Below are positions 34,944 through 48,100 of a stretch of DNA of 64,000 bases, piece by piece; positions within the stretch are counted from its first letter, which is position 1, and each line of letters begins with the position of its first letter. The stretch is from Closterium sp. NIES-65. Taxonomy: Eukaryota; Streptophyta; Zygnematophyceae; Desmidiales; Closteriaceae. The stretch is taken from positions 120,072 through 184,071 of the forward strand of contig CANXME010002576.1 of the NCBI GenBank assembly GCA_948144175.1, read 5' to 3'. The notes beneath the pieces were generated by a model. It was not told where the DNA came from, searched no databases, and saw only the letters and a program-made list of their open reading frames with translations. Made by a program: the position numbers and the translations under genes.

Positions 34944-37900
34944 ATGCAGAAGTGGCTGGGCGAGCTCCCCGAGGAGCGCCGGTCGCAGATCTTCAGCGGC
35001 GTCGCGGGCGCCGGTGCAGGTGAATGGCCACGTCAGACTCTTGTTGACTCGTCAGACTCTTCTCACTTCAGACTTGATCGATTGTTTCAAAATGCGCACA
35101 AGTGCCATTCCAACCATTCCCCATTTCTCTTCCGTCTCCTTCCCGTCTCCATTCCGTCTCCTCTCCCTTTTCTCTCCGTCTCCTTCCCGTCTCCATTCCG
35201 TCTCCTCTCCCATTTCTCTTCCGTCTCCTTCCCGTCTCCATTCCGTCTCCTCTCCCTTTTCTCTCCGTCTCCTCCGTCTCCGTTATCCCGCGTACCAATC
35301 CAATCGCCAGGCGCCATAGCCGCCACGTTAGTCGCGCCGCTCGATGTCGTCAAAACGCGGCTGCAAGTGCAGTCAATCCCTCGCTCCCGGCCACAACCGG
35401 CTGCCGGCAGCTCTACCGGCCAAACAACCGGCAGCCTCACGGCCGCCGCCCAACTCAACCAACACTCCAACCCTACCCCAGCGCAACCCTCTAACCGCGC
35501 AAGCGGTAACCTGGGCGTTTCCGCTTCCGCTTCCCCGTCCCCTTCTCCGCACGCGCAAGCTACAGTTCCCCCCTGCAGCTCCGCCAATCCCGCCTTCCCC
35601 TCTACGCACTCGGGGGGGGGCCGCTCCTCCGCCGCAGGTTTCCCCGTTATGAGCAGCCTCGCTGGAAGAAACGGGCTTTCTATTGCACGCGCAGGGATAG
35701 GCAGGCAAGCGGGCGCGGGACACGAAGCCTCCGCTTGCGCCACATCGGGGGGGGCCGCATTCCCGCCCGCCTGGTTCCCCGCACTCCCCGGGGCCTCCGC
35801 TTCCCCCCCGGGGAAATGCAGCTGGGAGCGGGGCGGGCGCAGCAGGGGCGCATGCGCGCGCGGGTAGGGCGGCGGGCGCGAAGGCGGGGGTGATTGCGAC
35901 GACGCTCCGCGCCATCTGGCGGGAGGAGGGCATCCGCGGGCTGTACAGGGGACTCTGCCCCTCCGTCGTGGCGCTGCTGCCGAACTGGGCGGTAAGGAGG
36001 GCGCGTTGGGGGAAAAAAGGGGGGGAATGGGGCAGGAGGGGGAGGGGGGTAAGGGGATGAGGGCATCCGCGGGCTGTACAGGGGGCTGTGCCCCTCCGTG
36101 GTTGCGCTGCTGCCGAACTGGGCGGTAAGGGGAACGTGGGGCAGGGGCTGAGAGGGGAGAGGAGGAGGATGGGGGAGGGGCGGTTTCGAAAGGGGAGGGA
36201 ATGTACAGGGGGTTGTGCCCGTTCGGGGTTGCGCTGCTGCTGAACTGGGCGGTAAGGGGAGGGTGAGCTGGAAGAGGGGGAAGAGAGGCGGGTTGGTGCA
36301 AAGGAAAAGGGAGAGGGGGTTGAAAAAAATAACAGAAAACGAAACATTGACAAAAACAGAAGCAACAGCAACAACGAAGCAAACAAGAGCGGGAGCAGAG
36401 AGGAGAGAGGGGGGAACTCCGTTCAAACCTACTCCGTTAAGAGGTGTAATTCTCAGTGTACGGCCATCTCAAGAAGATGCTCAAAGCGAGGAGCCATGGG
36501 CATCCCCTCTCTCATGCTTAGGCTAACATGTTGTTCGCTCCAACCCATCACCCCACAGGTGTACTTTTCAGTATACGACCATCTCAAGAAGATGCTCAGT
36601 GCACCCGACTCCCATTTCCCCGGGAGCAGCAGCAGCAGCGCAGGGAGGGTATGCACGGAGGAAGGGTGCGCTGGTAGTGCCAGCAGCACACTCGCCAGCA
36701 CCCCTGGTGTGAGGTGCACGGGGGTGTCCTGTACAGGGGACTGCACGGGCTAACATGTGGTCTGCCCCGACCTTGCCCCACCTCCCTCCCCACCCACAGG
36801 TGTACTTTTCAGTGTACGACCATCTCAAGAAGATGCTCAGTGCACCCGACAGCGCAGGGAGGGTATGCACGGGGGAGGGCTGCACTGGTAGTGCCAGCAG
36901 CACGGGAGGCAGCACCTCTGGTGTCACGTGCACGGGGGTGGCCTGTACAGGGGACTGCACTGGAGTCCCCTTCCCCTCCTCCTCCTCTGCCCCTCCGCCG
37001 CTGCTCACCAGCGTTACGGCAGCAGCGGGTGCCGGTGCTGCCACTGCCATTCTCACCAACCCCCTCTGGGTCGTGAAAACGCGCCTGCAGGTATGCAAGG
37101 GGGAGTTCAATAACGCGTATACGAGGGCTGCTTGTAAAGTTGCAGAGAAACAAAGAGACTGTGTTGCTTGCAGGAGGGTGGGTGGGTGGCAACAGGTGCT
37201 GCCACTTCCTTTCTCACCAATCTCCTCGGGGTCGTGAAAATCCGTCTGCAGGTAAGAGGTGGGGGGGGATGATAACAGGTGTACCAAGGCTGTTTGTTCA
37301 GTGGAAGGTTCTTTAGTCGACAAAAACAGGTGGAGGGGGGAGATAATCATGCGTACACCAAGGCTGCTCGTTCAGTGGCAGAGAAACAAAGCGCTGCTAG
37401 CAGGGGGGTGGTTAGCAACCAGTGCCATTCGTCTGACCAAACCGCTCTGGGTTGTAGAAACTCGCTTGCTGGTATGGGGGAGGGTAACAGCCGCATGCCT
37501 CTCCCGTGCCTGCCCCACGCCTGTCACCTGGTATGTTTTTGAGAATTCTTAAAAACACCCTGCAGCATCATGGGGGAGGGTAACAACCGCGTGCCTCTCC
37601 CGTGCCTGCCCCATGCCTTCCCCAATTCTCTCCCATGCCTTTTCCAACTTCGATGTTTCCTTCCTCATGCTCCCTTTTCCCGCCACACGCCAGACCCCAC
37701 TGGGGTCTGCTCCCCCACACCGCCATTCAGCCGTCGGCTCCCTACAAGGGCATCAATCTTTCCTACAATCACTGACCCCGCTTTCCTGCTTCCCCCTTCC
37801 CTGCCCTATTCCTATTCCTGCCAGTCCCACGGGGACTTCCCCTTCCCCTTCACTCAACCGCATGGATGTCTACCTACTAAGGCATCAATCACTGAACCAC

Positions 37901-39632
37901 TGCCGCATTCATGGATGACCCCTCTCTCCTTCTTCCCCCATTCCCCCAACTCCGTCCTTCTCATCCCTGCCAGACCCAGGGGCTGCGCCCCCATCGCCTG
38001 CCATACAAGGGCACTGTGTCGGCGCTGGTGCGGATCTTCAGAGAGGAGGGCGTGGCAGGGCTGTACAGGTGTGTGCGTGTGTGTGCAAGAGCGCGCGAGC
38101 GCGCGAGGGAGTGAGGGAGTGAGGGAGGGAGGGAGTGAGGGAGGGAGGGCGGGAGGGAGTGAGTAAGGGCCTGCGCCCCCATCGCCTGCCGTACAAGGGA
38201 ACGGTGTCGGCACTGGTTCGGATCTTCAGAGAGGAGGGTGTTGCAGGGCTGTACAGGTCTGTGGTGTGAGAGGGGGGGAGTGAGTGAGTGAGTGATTGAA
38301 GGGAGGAGGGAGTGGCAGGGTCGTATTAGGTGTGTGTGAGGGAGTGAGTGAGAGAGGAGGGAGTGAGTGATTGTGCATGTGTGATATTGTTGTCCCCTCC
38401 CTCCCTCCCCGTCTCTTCATTCACTCACCTTCCAATCTTGCTCCCCTCTCTCTCTCCTCATCCCCATTTCTCTCACTCGCCTCCAACCTTGCTCCTCGTT
38501 CTCCCATCCTCACAGTAGGGTGGTGCCAGCGCTGGCAGGAGTGAGCCACGTGGCCATCCAGTTTCCCCTCTACGAGCACCTCAAGCAGACCATGGCGGAG
38601 AGAGCAACCACCCCCTCCCCTTTCCTGTACCCCATTTCTCTCCTTGGGAACACCCTTTCTCCCTCCCAGTGGAGTGGTACCAGCGCTGGCAGGAGTGAGC
38701 CACGTGGCCATCCAGTTCCCTCTCTACGAGCACCTCAAGCAGACCATGGCGGAGAGAGCAACCACCTGCCCCCCCCTTCCCTCCCTTTCTCCGCTTCTCT
38801 CCTGCAGTGGGGTGGTGCCAGCACTGGCAGGGGTGAGCCACGTGGCCATCCAGTTTCCCCTCTACGAGCACCTCAAGCAGACCATGGCGGAGAGAGCAAA
38901 CACTAGTGTCGATAAGCTATCGCCCATCGACCTCGCTCTGGCCTCCGCAGTCTCGAAAGTCGTGGCCTCCACCCTCACATACCCTCACGAGGTACAAGTG
39001 TGTGCCGGCGTGTTTGTATATATCATGTGGGTGTATATATATACATATATATATATGTTTTTTTTTGTTATTGCTAGACACATAGATTCTCATTGCATTG
39101 TACCTCACTCACTCGTCTGTCCATGCACGTGTGTGGGATGTGGCAGGTGGTGCGGTCGCGACTGCAGGAGCAAGGCAGAGCAATCGCAGCAGCGGGAGCA
39201 GATAGCAGTGTGCCCCGCTATCTTGGTGTCATTGACTGCATCCAAAAGGTGCCTTTTTCATATCCTTGCTGGACTTTTTTCTCCCCTCTCCTCCCACCCC
39301 CTCCTCCCCCCCCCCCCCCCCCCCCCCCCCCTCCTCCACCCCTTCGTTTGCCTTTTTGTCGTCACTGTCTCATGCACGAGCATCCCCTCCACATCTCTCT
39401 CTTCCTCGCTTAGAAGGAGCACAGCTTCTTTCTGTGTTATGCTTGCGTACAGATTATCAAATACGAAGGTGCTCAAGCGTTTTACAGAGGATGCGTTGCA
39501 AACTTGTACAGAACTACTCCAGCAGCTGTCATCACTTTCACTTCATTTGAGCTTCTGCTTCGGTTTCTTCCTGTAGCATTTCCGCTGGCCGACGCGCAAG
39601 TGTTGGTGGTGGATGCGGCAGATCAGGAATAG
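34944..39632 (+). CDS. NDT: Mitochondrial-carrier family protein, NAD+ transporter (NDT) type
   Basis: Eight exons: 34944-35019, 35311-35505, 35822-35991, 36800-37090, 37974-38068, 38808-38991, 39147-39248, 39453-39632 (430 residues, phases agree). Three carrier signatures are visible: PLDVVK (exon 2), PLWVVK (exon 4), PHEVVR (exon 6/7 junction), each followed by a repeat containing G-RGLYRG, G-AGLYR or [31 protein letters not shown] and [13 protein letters not shown] match plant NDT1/NDT2 NAD+ carriers of mitochondria and plastids. Extra low-complexity residues occur in the first matrix loop (exons 2-3) and a Cys/Thr/Gly insert in exon 4, so extra small introns are possible there. The 35506-35821 intron is my inference from a frame change. 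Exons 3 to 6 have one to three extra partial copies each. Confidence 0.82.
36058..36256 (+). pseudogene. Two shadow copies of carrier exon 3
   Basis: The end of exon 3 ([21 protein letters not shown] plus GTAAGG donor) recurs at 36058-36130 and, more diverged, at 36201-36258. Both keep the donor but have no clear acceptor. Confidence 0.75.
36440..36765 (+). pseudogene. Two shadow copies of carrier exon 4
   Basis: The exon 4 start (GTGTA-TTCTCAGT-TACG-CCATCTCAAG) occurs at about 36446 and 36559 before the real exon at 36800. The second extends about 200 bp and then stops in frame. Confidence 0.75.
37190..37480 (+). pseudogene. Shadow copies of the exon 4 end
   Basis: Degenerate copies of the [12 protein letters not shown] coding end lie at about 37190-37252 and 37395-37475. 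Confidence 0.65.
37473..37617. repeat. Palindrome-centred duplication, 49-bp arms
   Basis: ATGGGGGAGGGTAACA-CCGC and the following bases at 37473-37521 recur at 37569-37617 with a few mismatches. The near-palindrome TTTTTGAGAATTCTTAAAAA (37536-37555) lies between. Confidence 0.8.
38166..38258 (+). pseudogene. Shadow copy of carrier exon 5
   Basis: Encodes the same [20 protein letters not shown] segment as 37974-38068 with silent changes, but without a clean acceptor; the donor differs (GTCTGT). Confidence 0.75.
38514..38770 (+). pseudogene. Two shadow copies of carrier exon 6
   Basis: The [20 protein letters not shown] segment occurs at about 38518-38610 and 38670-38762 before the complete exon at 38808. 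Changes are mostly silent; both copies end after ERATT without a donor. Confidence 0.8.
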
Positions 39633-40828
39633 AATATTTCAGAGGTTATGTGTCCTCGTTTTTAATATGAGATATTTGTTCCATCGTCTTGTTACGTGTT
39701 CGACTTCTGTGCAAGCTAGTGTTTTTGAGTCAAATGGTCGGTGAAACTGTGCTGGTCCCAGCCCAGAAACTGTGCTGACTGCTCAACAGAAGCTTCCCGC
39801 GCTGCTTGGCTGAAAAGCTTTCGCCGTCAGCGTCTTGCCAAGTGCTAGCTTGCATTCCACGTCAGCAACATGCACTCATGCAACTTGAATGATTTTGCTT
39901 ACTCTACGGTGCCAAACGGTTGATTGCATGTTTGGTTACATGACAGAGGGTTCTAGCGGGACTGTCACTGAGCAGAGCCATCAAGCTCGCGTGACACGCA
40001 AAAGGTGCTGCAGACAAATGGGAAATCGACGGTCCTGAAGAAGTTTCTCCCTCCCTCCTGTCCTCATCGGCGGTTCCTCGATTCTTCCTAGTCCGCAACT
40101 TCCCGAAAGAATCAGTCCCGCGTACGCTTCTGTCTAATTCAACAGTGGCACAGAAATCCACCACCACCACCTCTCAACACTGTCACCTTTACCAAGCCGT
40201 TTAAACCGTATCTAACCTAGCCTTTTGTCAACTGCAAACCTTTATCCTGTGTCAGCATGCGAAACCCCTTCCGCTCGATCCTGACCGTATTCCCTCCCGC
40301 ACGCAACTCCCAATCCAGGCAGTCGTGCTGTCTCTCCGCCCATTCAACCCCCATCCCGCCACCCTCTCCCGCCCCCATGCTCCCCATTTTTCCGCACCTC
40401 TTTCCATCCTTTCCCGTTTCTCCCGAAGCCCCTTCCGTTATTCCCCCCCCCCCCTCCCCCCCCCCCCTCACCCGCTTTCCCCACCAACAGTTTCACCCCC
40501 CTGCGTGCTACCCACCCACCACATCCTTCCCACCCCCTTCCTCCCCACCCTGCCCTCTCCACGGCTTCTGTTCGTTTCTTTCTGCTTCCTCGATTCTTCC
40601 GTGCATTTGTTATTTCTGTGAAGTGCGGTCTCGACTTGGCAAGCACACGCGGCACCCTCTTTTTCAACCAGTGACCGTTTCGAACCGCTTTTTTCATCAA
40701 AACGAGCTGGTGAGCAGAAATATCTGATCAGTTAATGAATCCGCATGTGCGCCTAAGCCGAGCTAATTTGCTGTCGCTGCGCTATGTTGGCCTGTAGATT
40801 ATTTGAACAACTCAGCTGTCGCCAGAGC
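39633..40828. other. Intergenic region between carrier and CBP60 genes
   Basis: No gene supported. 40430-40560 is C-rich. One TTTTGAGTCAAA half-palindrome at about 39723 has no flanking duplication. Confidence 0.4.
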
Positions 40829-43374
40829 ATGGATCTTGAACAGCGGTATGGGGAGAAAAGACCTTTCGAAGAAGGGAACGGGGAAAGTCAATCTCCCGAA
40901 AAAAGACATCGAGGACCAACGATAGCTAAGTAGGTTGCTGCTGCGCTGACTGTTTTGCGAAGTGTCTTGTGTCGCCGCGTCGTCGTCTCTTCGTAAGACT
41001 AACAACCTCGCGCTTATGTGTTATCTCCAGTGTCGTTGTGGAGACGGTTAAGATGGACAATTTGGCGAAATTGTGCACCGTTTTGGAGCCGTTGCTTCGA
41101 CGCGTGGTACGCGGGAAGACGCGCTCGTACAAGATGCGTCATTTTTCTTTGATTATTATCTCTATGTATTAACAAGTCGACTAGTTTTTCAGGTGTCTGA
41201 AGAAATTCAAAAAGCGTTTGCAACCTTCCAGCCGTCATCCAGCTCTAAGCCGCCACTACGGTAGGTTCTTATTGAAGCCCTGATTTGATTCTTACGGCTG
41301 TTTCTCGTCTATAACTTATTGGCGCAGAGCATGAAAACTTCGGTGGTGAGCCTTTCCTTGACCCACACCTATTTTCGGCGATTAGTTTCTCACGGTGGTG
41401 ATGTGTTTGGCACGAGAAGGGGTGTAAAAGGCTTGTCTGGAAAAAGGTGTGAGACCAAATTTGAAAAAGGAGGTATGGCGGCGATTTTGCTTGCTCAAGT
41501 CCAGATGGAATGTTGGATGGTAAAGAAAAGCGCTGATGTGGTTGTTGGAAACGGTTATCAGGTGCCAATTAGTTGCTGGAAACTGTGGCTAGGTGTAATT
41601 GTGCTTTCATGGCAGACCAGGTATTTGAAGCTTTTGACACTCTGCCGAGCCGAAGGATTTTCTTATTGGCTGGTCGTTTTCTGGTTTCTGTCCCTTTTCC
41701 TCTGAGCTCTTGAGCTTATAGTTTGCAGTTTATGCTGTATTTTGTTTCTGTGCCCAACTCCACCATATTCCAGCAGTCTTGAAGCTCCTAAACGACTACC
41801 AGCCAATGGCGTCAAGCGTGATTTGAGGCTGCAATTCCGCAACAAGTTGGCACTTCCTTTGTTCACTGGAGGGAAGGTGGAGGGCGAAGGGAGTGAGCCA
41901 ATCCGAGTGTTTCTCCAGGATGGAGATACAGGTTCTGTGGTTACCACAGGACCAGAGGCCAATCTGAAGCTTGAAGTTGTGGTGCTTGAAGGAGATTTCA
42001 GCAGAGATGATGAAGATGATTGGCTACCGGTAAGAACTCTCGTTGTCCACCCTTGTGCTTCAATATTCCTCGAAATGTTTTGGCTCTGCGTTTCGTCCTT
42101 TTCTGTAGTCTCAGACTGAAGAACCTGCTGTTCTGTGCAGGGAGAATTTGACCAGTTTTTGGTGAAAGAGAGAGATGGAAAGAGGCCACTTTTGACTGGC
42201 GAGACGTTTGTGGTGCTGAAAGACGGGCTAGGGGTTATGGGCGAGATCACGTTCACAGACAACTCCAGTTGGATCCGGAGTCGCAAGTTTAGGTTGGGAG
42301 TGAGAGTGTCGCCAGGGCAGGTTGGGGAGAGCAGGGTACGAGAAGGGAAGACAGAGGCGTTCACAGTGAAGGATCACCGTGGAGAATGTGAGTTGCTGCG
42401 GGGTTCCTTGAATGTTTGGCCACTTGGGTTTTGGTTTATTTCCTATCATACAATGGGATTGAATCCGGCCTGATTGAAAGACGGCTCGCTGATGCTGTTT
42501 CCCTTTTCGATTGTTCATCCTGGCTGTGCAACAGTGTACAAGAAGCACTACCCGCCTGCGTTGACAGACGAAGTGTGGCGGTTGGATCGCATAGGCAAGG
42601 ATGGCGCCTTTCACAAGCGCCTGAATCAGGCTGGAATTTTCACAGTGGAGGATTTCCTACGGCTTGTTGTCATGGACCCACAAAAACTACGAAATGTAAG
42701 TGTTTTTTTTTCCCCTTTTTTTTGGAAGCCTCTTGCACATTTACGTAGCTGATGTGCGTTCCTGAATTTGATTCGCCTTTTTGTTTCCCAGATTCTTGGT
42801 TCAGGCATGTCAAACAAGATGTGGGAGAACACGGTGGAGCATGCAAAGACATGTGTGCTGAACGGCAAGCTGCATGTGTACTATGCGGATGACAAGCAGA
42901 ACATTGGCGTCATCTTCAACAACATCTTCCAGCTCATGGGCCTTATTGCAGACAGCCAGTACATGTCTGTGGATCTTCTTTCTGAGAGTGAAAAGGTAAA
43001 AAAAAAAATTCTTCTATTCTAACATCAGTTTTCTGCTGCAGATAATAAAAAACGAGTGTGGTTTCTGAGTAGAGAACCAACAGTTGACTCTTCAATTTCA
43101 AAGTATTCAGGAGTTCACATCAATGGGCCATGGCAGCTGCTGCTGCATTCAATTCGATGACTATCTACATTTCTCGTCTAAACCCTGTGGTTCTCTGATG
43201 CAGATTTACGTGGATAAGCTGGTGAAGGTTGCGTACGAGAACTGGGAAAATGTTGTGGAGTATGATGGGGAGGCTCTTATAGGGGTCAAGCCAAACGGGC
43301 TAACAACTCTTGATGCCACCACTGATGACCCTGGTGCAACACAAAGAAGTTACTCCTCCGGCCAGTACACATGA
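40829..43374 (+). CDS. CBP60: Calmodulin-binding protein 60 family (CBP60)
   Basis: Eight exons: 40829-40929, 41031-41106, 41193-41260, 41774-42029, 42141-42387, 42535-42695, 42792-42995, 43204-43374; phases agree (427 residues). Family blocks in order: [134 protein letters not shown], and [12 protein letters not shown]. This is the DNA-binding/CBP60 core of plant immune and development transcription regulators (CBP60g/SARD1 family). The start follows the family pattern of a short basic N-terminus (PEKRHRGP). The exon 4 acceptor is CAGCAG, so Ser inclusion may vary. Introns are short and free of exon copies. Confidence 0.92.
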
Positions 43375-45179
43375 GACATCTGCTGCAGTTGTCTGATTCC
43401 CTGGTGAGCTCCCCCCCTGCTTCCCCCACCACTCCCCTCCCTTCCCTATCCCTCTTCCTCTCCCGCCCCCTCCCTCCACTCTCTCGCCTCTTCTCCCTGA
43501 TACCCGCACATGTTCACACGCATACGCACAGCGGCATGTATGGCCCAGCAAGAGCATCGTCTGCACACTACACTACACACTGCATGTGTACTAGAAACGC
43601 TCCACTCTGCTCGCCACATTTTCACATTTTCCTGTTCCCTTGTGTTTAATGCCCGCAGCTTAAGTTCAAGCTTACTGATGTTGCCTATTTTGTGTGTTTG
43701 CAGGTTGTACAAAATGTAGTACATGTTCATCTAGGGTACCTTGATTACTCAAGGAGCAAATGGTACTTGTTTAGCTTATGGATCGTGGTTGCTTTAGCGT
43801 ATCTGATATTGGATTCATCCATCAATTTTGTTGTGCAGATGGATGTGATAATGCCCCTCAGCTGAAGGCTACAAACGGCTTTTGCACATTTGATTTTTGG
43901 GTCTATATCAGGTAGTCATGGCCACTCATCGTATTGCCAAAGTCAGCACTAAGGGTGAAAAACAGTTTCGCCGTACACAATCATTCGGGCCTGCATCTCT
44001 GCCTTCAGGGGCCAAATCTACGGCATCGCATGCCACCTCATCCTGACGCAGAAGCAACCGCATACACGTACAACTTGCGTCCATCTTGCATCTTTTAGCC
44101 AATCAAGCTGATCCAGGTGAGAGGCAGTCTGGTTTAAGTGGATGATGGGTTGTGCGTCAGAGAGGCGCCTCGGCGTAGTCCTCCACCTCAGCTGAATAGC
44201 CGCATGGCACAGCCTGATGTGCTTGAAGATCTTTCATAACTGATGAGCCGGGCAGCACGAAAACAAGTCACTCCTGCTGCATGGGAATTTCATCCCTGTA
44301 TGTGCATGGCCTTCCCGCACTCCCATTGGCGTAACTCTCTCTGGGCAGACGGAATGGGATAATAAATGGACCGCTACCCTCCCTCAACATCACTTCAGCC
44401 CCTCACAACAGAGGGAGCAGGAGGAGGGGGGTGCATTGGGGATTGGCGTTGTGCAAAGCTCTGCGGCAAAAGGCACGAATGTGAGTGAAGCATGAGAACC
44501 TAGCTGAAACGGAATGCGCTCCAGCTGGAAGTGGGCAAGAAAGCATGCCTTGTCGCCCCACCAAGCCAAGGTGGGATATTCATACCTTTCAGTAACTTAG
44601 CTCCTCTTGCTTGACACTCAAGAGCTTGCACCAGCGGCATCTAACCCCTCATTTGAGGTGTTCGCATCTACGAATTCATATCGTTTTCAGGCTCTCTCGT
44701 TCATGAATTTCATTAGTTTCATTTGTCACGCTCTCTTGCAGCCATTCTAGTGTCGTCTATTCGTGCTTCGAGGGGACGTGCCGTCGCGGTTCCGCCGTTT
44801 CATCTGCATCATCTGCACCTGTTTCGTCTCAAGCCACTCTATCTGGAGTCATTCTATCTGAAACCCTTTCATCGCGAATACCATTGTGACATCACAAACA
44901 TTTCGGTGACCGCGTGGGATACAGCAATGGCTTCTCTGTCCTCAGTCACCCCACTCTTGTTCCTTCGGCCGCCGGCAAGCGGAAGCTGAAGTTGTCGCTG
45001 GGTGAATAGAGGCGCCCAACTCTGTGAAGCCGCTGTTGCGTTGGAGCATGCGATTTGTTTGAAGCGTTTTCAGGCCTTTTAAGCCACGCCAGGAAGGACG
45101 AGAGAAAAGGACGGGAAACGGAGACAGGGACAAGAGGAAGGTTAAGAATACGGAACGAGAACGGGAGCACGTTGACGCT
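43375..45179. other. Intergenic region between CBP60 and RNI-LRR genes
   Basis: No further gene supported. The first 350 bp are C-rich and may hold a 3' UTR intron. 43880-44700 shows no repeats or frames of note. Confidence 0.4.
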
Positions 45180-48100
45180 ATGGGTGGCGCGTGCTCTCGT
45201 CGACTCCGCCCCAGCTCCAGCGGCTACGGCGGCGGCTCCACCAGCGCCGGCGGCGGCGGCGGAGGCGGAGCGATGGAGGGAGGCTCCATCCGGGGGAGGT
45301 TGAGCGCGGAAGGCATATTCGCGAGCGAGCGGCGGCACCTGCACCACTGCCACCAGCACTGCCAGGGGCCGCGGTTCCACTGCGACGGACAGGACGTCCA
45401 CGTGGATTGGGACGTTGCTGACGATGCTCGCGACGGGGACGAGTGCGGCGAGGAGCTCCCGTGGTCCACGGCGTCGATTCCCGTTGCCACGTGAGTTGCT
45501 ATTCGCTTTCCGCCCCTAAGCTGGTGTGATGCGCCCTGTCTCTCACCACTTCCTAGGTTGTATGTCTTGCCCCACCTTCTTCTCCCACTTTCTCCCCCAT
45601 CCCGTCCGTCTTCCCTCACCCCCGTCTTTTCGGTGCAACTCACTTCCTTCCTTTTGCGCCCGACCCATCAATTGTTTTTCTTTTCTTTTCTCTTCCCTTT
45701 CTTTTTAACACCGTTTTCCTGGCAGGCTGAGCCAACGGTCTTTGTCAGGGGCGAGAATGGGCAGCGCGAACAGCCAGGGCAGGGTTACTAGTGGAAGCAG
45801 AGGTAACACCGAGAATTGTGGCAGCCGCAGCCTCGGCAGCAGCAGCCTCGGCAGCAGCAGCCTCGGCAGTAGCAGCCTCAGCAGCAGCAGGCCCGGCAGT
45901 AGCAGCCTCGGCAGCAGCTCGAGCAGCGGCACCACCATCAGCGACGGTAGCATGTTTACCGTCCGCAGCACACGCAGCACGCGCAGCACGAGCAGCACGG
46001 GCAGCACGGGCGGCGTGGGCAATCATCAGCAGCACGGGAATGATGGAGGCAGAATGCGCAGTGAGACGGCGTCGCCTGTTGGGATCCCCAGGGGTGATGG
46101 CGAGCAGGGACACGAGAGCGAGGAGCGGGGAGCAAACGTGGTTATGTGGCTAGATGCAAACGTAACTGTCGATGGTGATGGTGATGGTGGTGTCAGTGCT
46201 GGTGGTGGTGGCGGTGGCAGTGGTGCTGCTGCTGTTGTTGCTGACGGTGTTGCTCCTGGTGATCGTTCTGGTCCTGCTACTGCTGCTGCTGCTGCAACTC
46301 CGTCTGGTGCTTCTGCTGCTGCTGCAGCGGCTGTAGCCAGTGCTGCTGCTGCCACGACGGCTTCAACGACCAGCCGTGGGGGGCTCACAACCAGCGACCC
46401 TTTCAGCAGCCGGCTGTGCTCGTGCTGCTGCTGCCACTGCTGCTACGCCCTTGCCTTTCTTTCCGGGCGCTGGGAACCACCCGAAGAGCAGATGCAGCAG
46501 AACCAGAAGCAGAAGCAGCTGCAGTGGGATAGTCAGCTGCAGGAGCAGCAGCCGTATAGGCAGCAGCAGCTGCGGAGGGCGAGAAGCGTGGGCACAGGAG
46601 CAGGAGGGATGGCAGTCGTAAGGGGCGGTGGTGGTGGCAGAAGCAGCACCCTCATGATCAACGGCAGCAGTACCAACTGTAGTATCAACGGCAATGGTGG
46701 CGGCAGCAGCAGCGGCGGCGACGGCGGCGGCAGCAGCAATGGCACGGCGAGGCGTGTGGTGGGAGGGCGGTGGCCAGCTGGCATGGCCAGGCTGTCACTT
46801 GAGGAGCTTGCCACGCTGGCAGTCTGCCGCGATTTGATTCGCCGACCAGTAAGCTACTTTTATCACTCCCTCATCCCCTCCCTTCTCCATCCATCTCCTG
46901 CGCTCACCTCTCTTTTTTTCCCTCCCTCTCTGCCCCTTGTCTATCTTAACCTGCAATCACTTTGTGAGTCTAGTTCCACCTTTACCTTAGCCATTTCCTT
47001 GACCTCCAGTCAACCTATCAGCCATCCATATCCTCCTTCCGTTCCCTCTCTCCCTCCCCCCCTTCTCCTTCCTCGGCCTCCTTTCCCACCCTTCCCTTTC
47101 ACAACGTTCTGTTTCTGCTGCGTGCAGTCTAGCTACACACCATCCAAGCTCGCACGTCTCTCCCCACACGTGCTGCAATCGCTGCTCCACGTGCTTGTGC
47201 ACGTCAGGGAGCTCTCCCTGCCACTCTTACATGCACTGCCCGCGCCACTTCTAGAGGTGAGCATTCCTCAACCCGCCTCTCCGTACCGCCAAGTTCGGTG
47301 CTGCAATCGCTGCTCCACGTGCTCGTGCACGTCAGGGAGCTCTCCCTGCCGCTCCTGCACGCACTGCCCGCACCACTCCTTGAGGTATAATAATCCTCAA
47401 CCCCTCCTTGAAGTTCCGTACTCCAGGCTCTGCGCCACGTGCTCGTGCACGTCAGGGAGCTCTCCCTGCCGCTGTTACATGCACTGCCCGCGCCACTCCT
47501 CGTGGTCAGCATTCCTCACATTCCCAACACTCTTTGCTCCTTCTCCTTAACACCAAACTTGCAGATGTCTCAACTCAAACCACGAAAAATAACTCTTTTC
47601 GCTGTTCCTGAATGCGCCCATCATTCCACAAGTCCCATTAACCACGGTCCCATTGCATTCCCTGCGACTCGCACTGACCTTACCTTAACAACCATTGTTT
47701 ATGAGTTAAGTGCTTTCAATTTTTTCCCATTCCCCAACAGTCCCTGCCTCTGGCGCATTACCCCAACCTTAATGATCGCTGGCTAGAGCTGCTGTCGCCC
47801 CACGCGCCCACACTGCTCTCCATCGACCTCTCCTTTGCTGCTGCTGTCACCAACACGGGCATTCAGAAGCTGCTTCTTGGTTCCCCTCCTGCTCTTCCTG
47901 CTGCAACCGGTACTGCTGCTGCGATTACTGATAATTTTGTCACCAGTGCTGCTGGCAAGAATTTGGCGGTAGTCAATACTGCTTCCGTCAACGCTGTTGC
48001 TCCTTGTTGTGATGCCAGCACTTGCAATGGCCACGACAGCACCACCACCCCTCCCTTCTGCTCCCCTCTCACCTCCCCCCTCGCCTCCCCTCGCACTCCT

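Noticed and set aside
41319-41705. Frame inside CBP60 intron 3
   Set aside because: Lies wholly in an intron whose flanking exons join in phase; no family resemblance.
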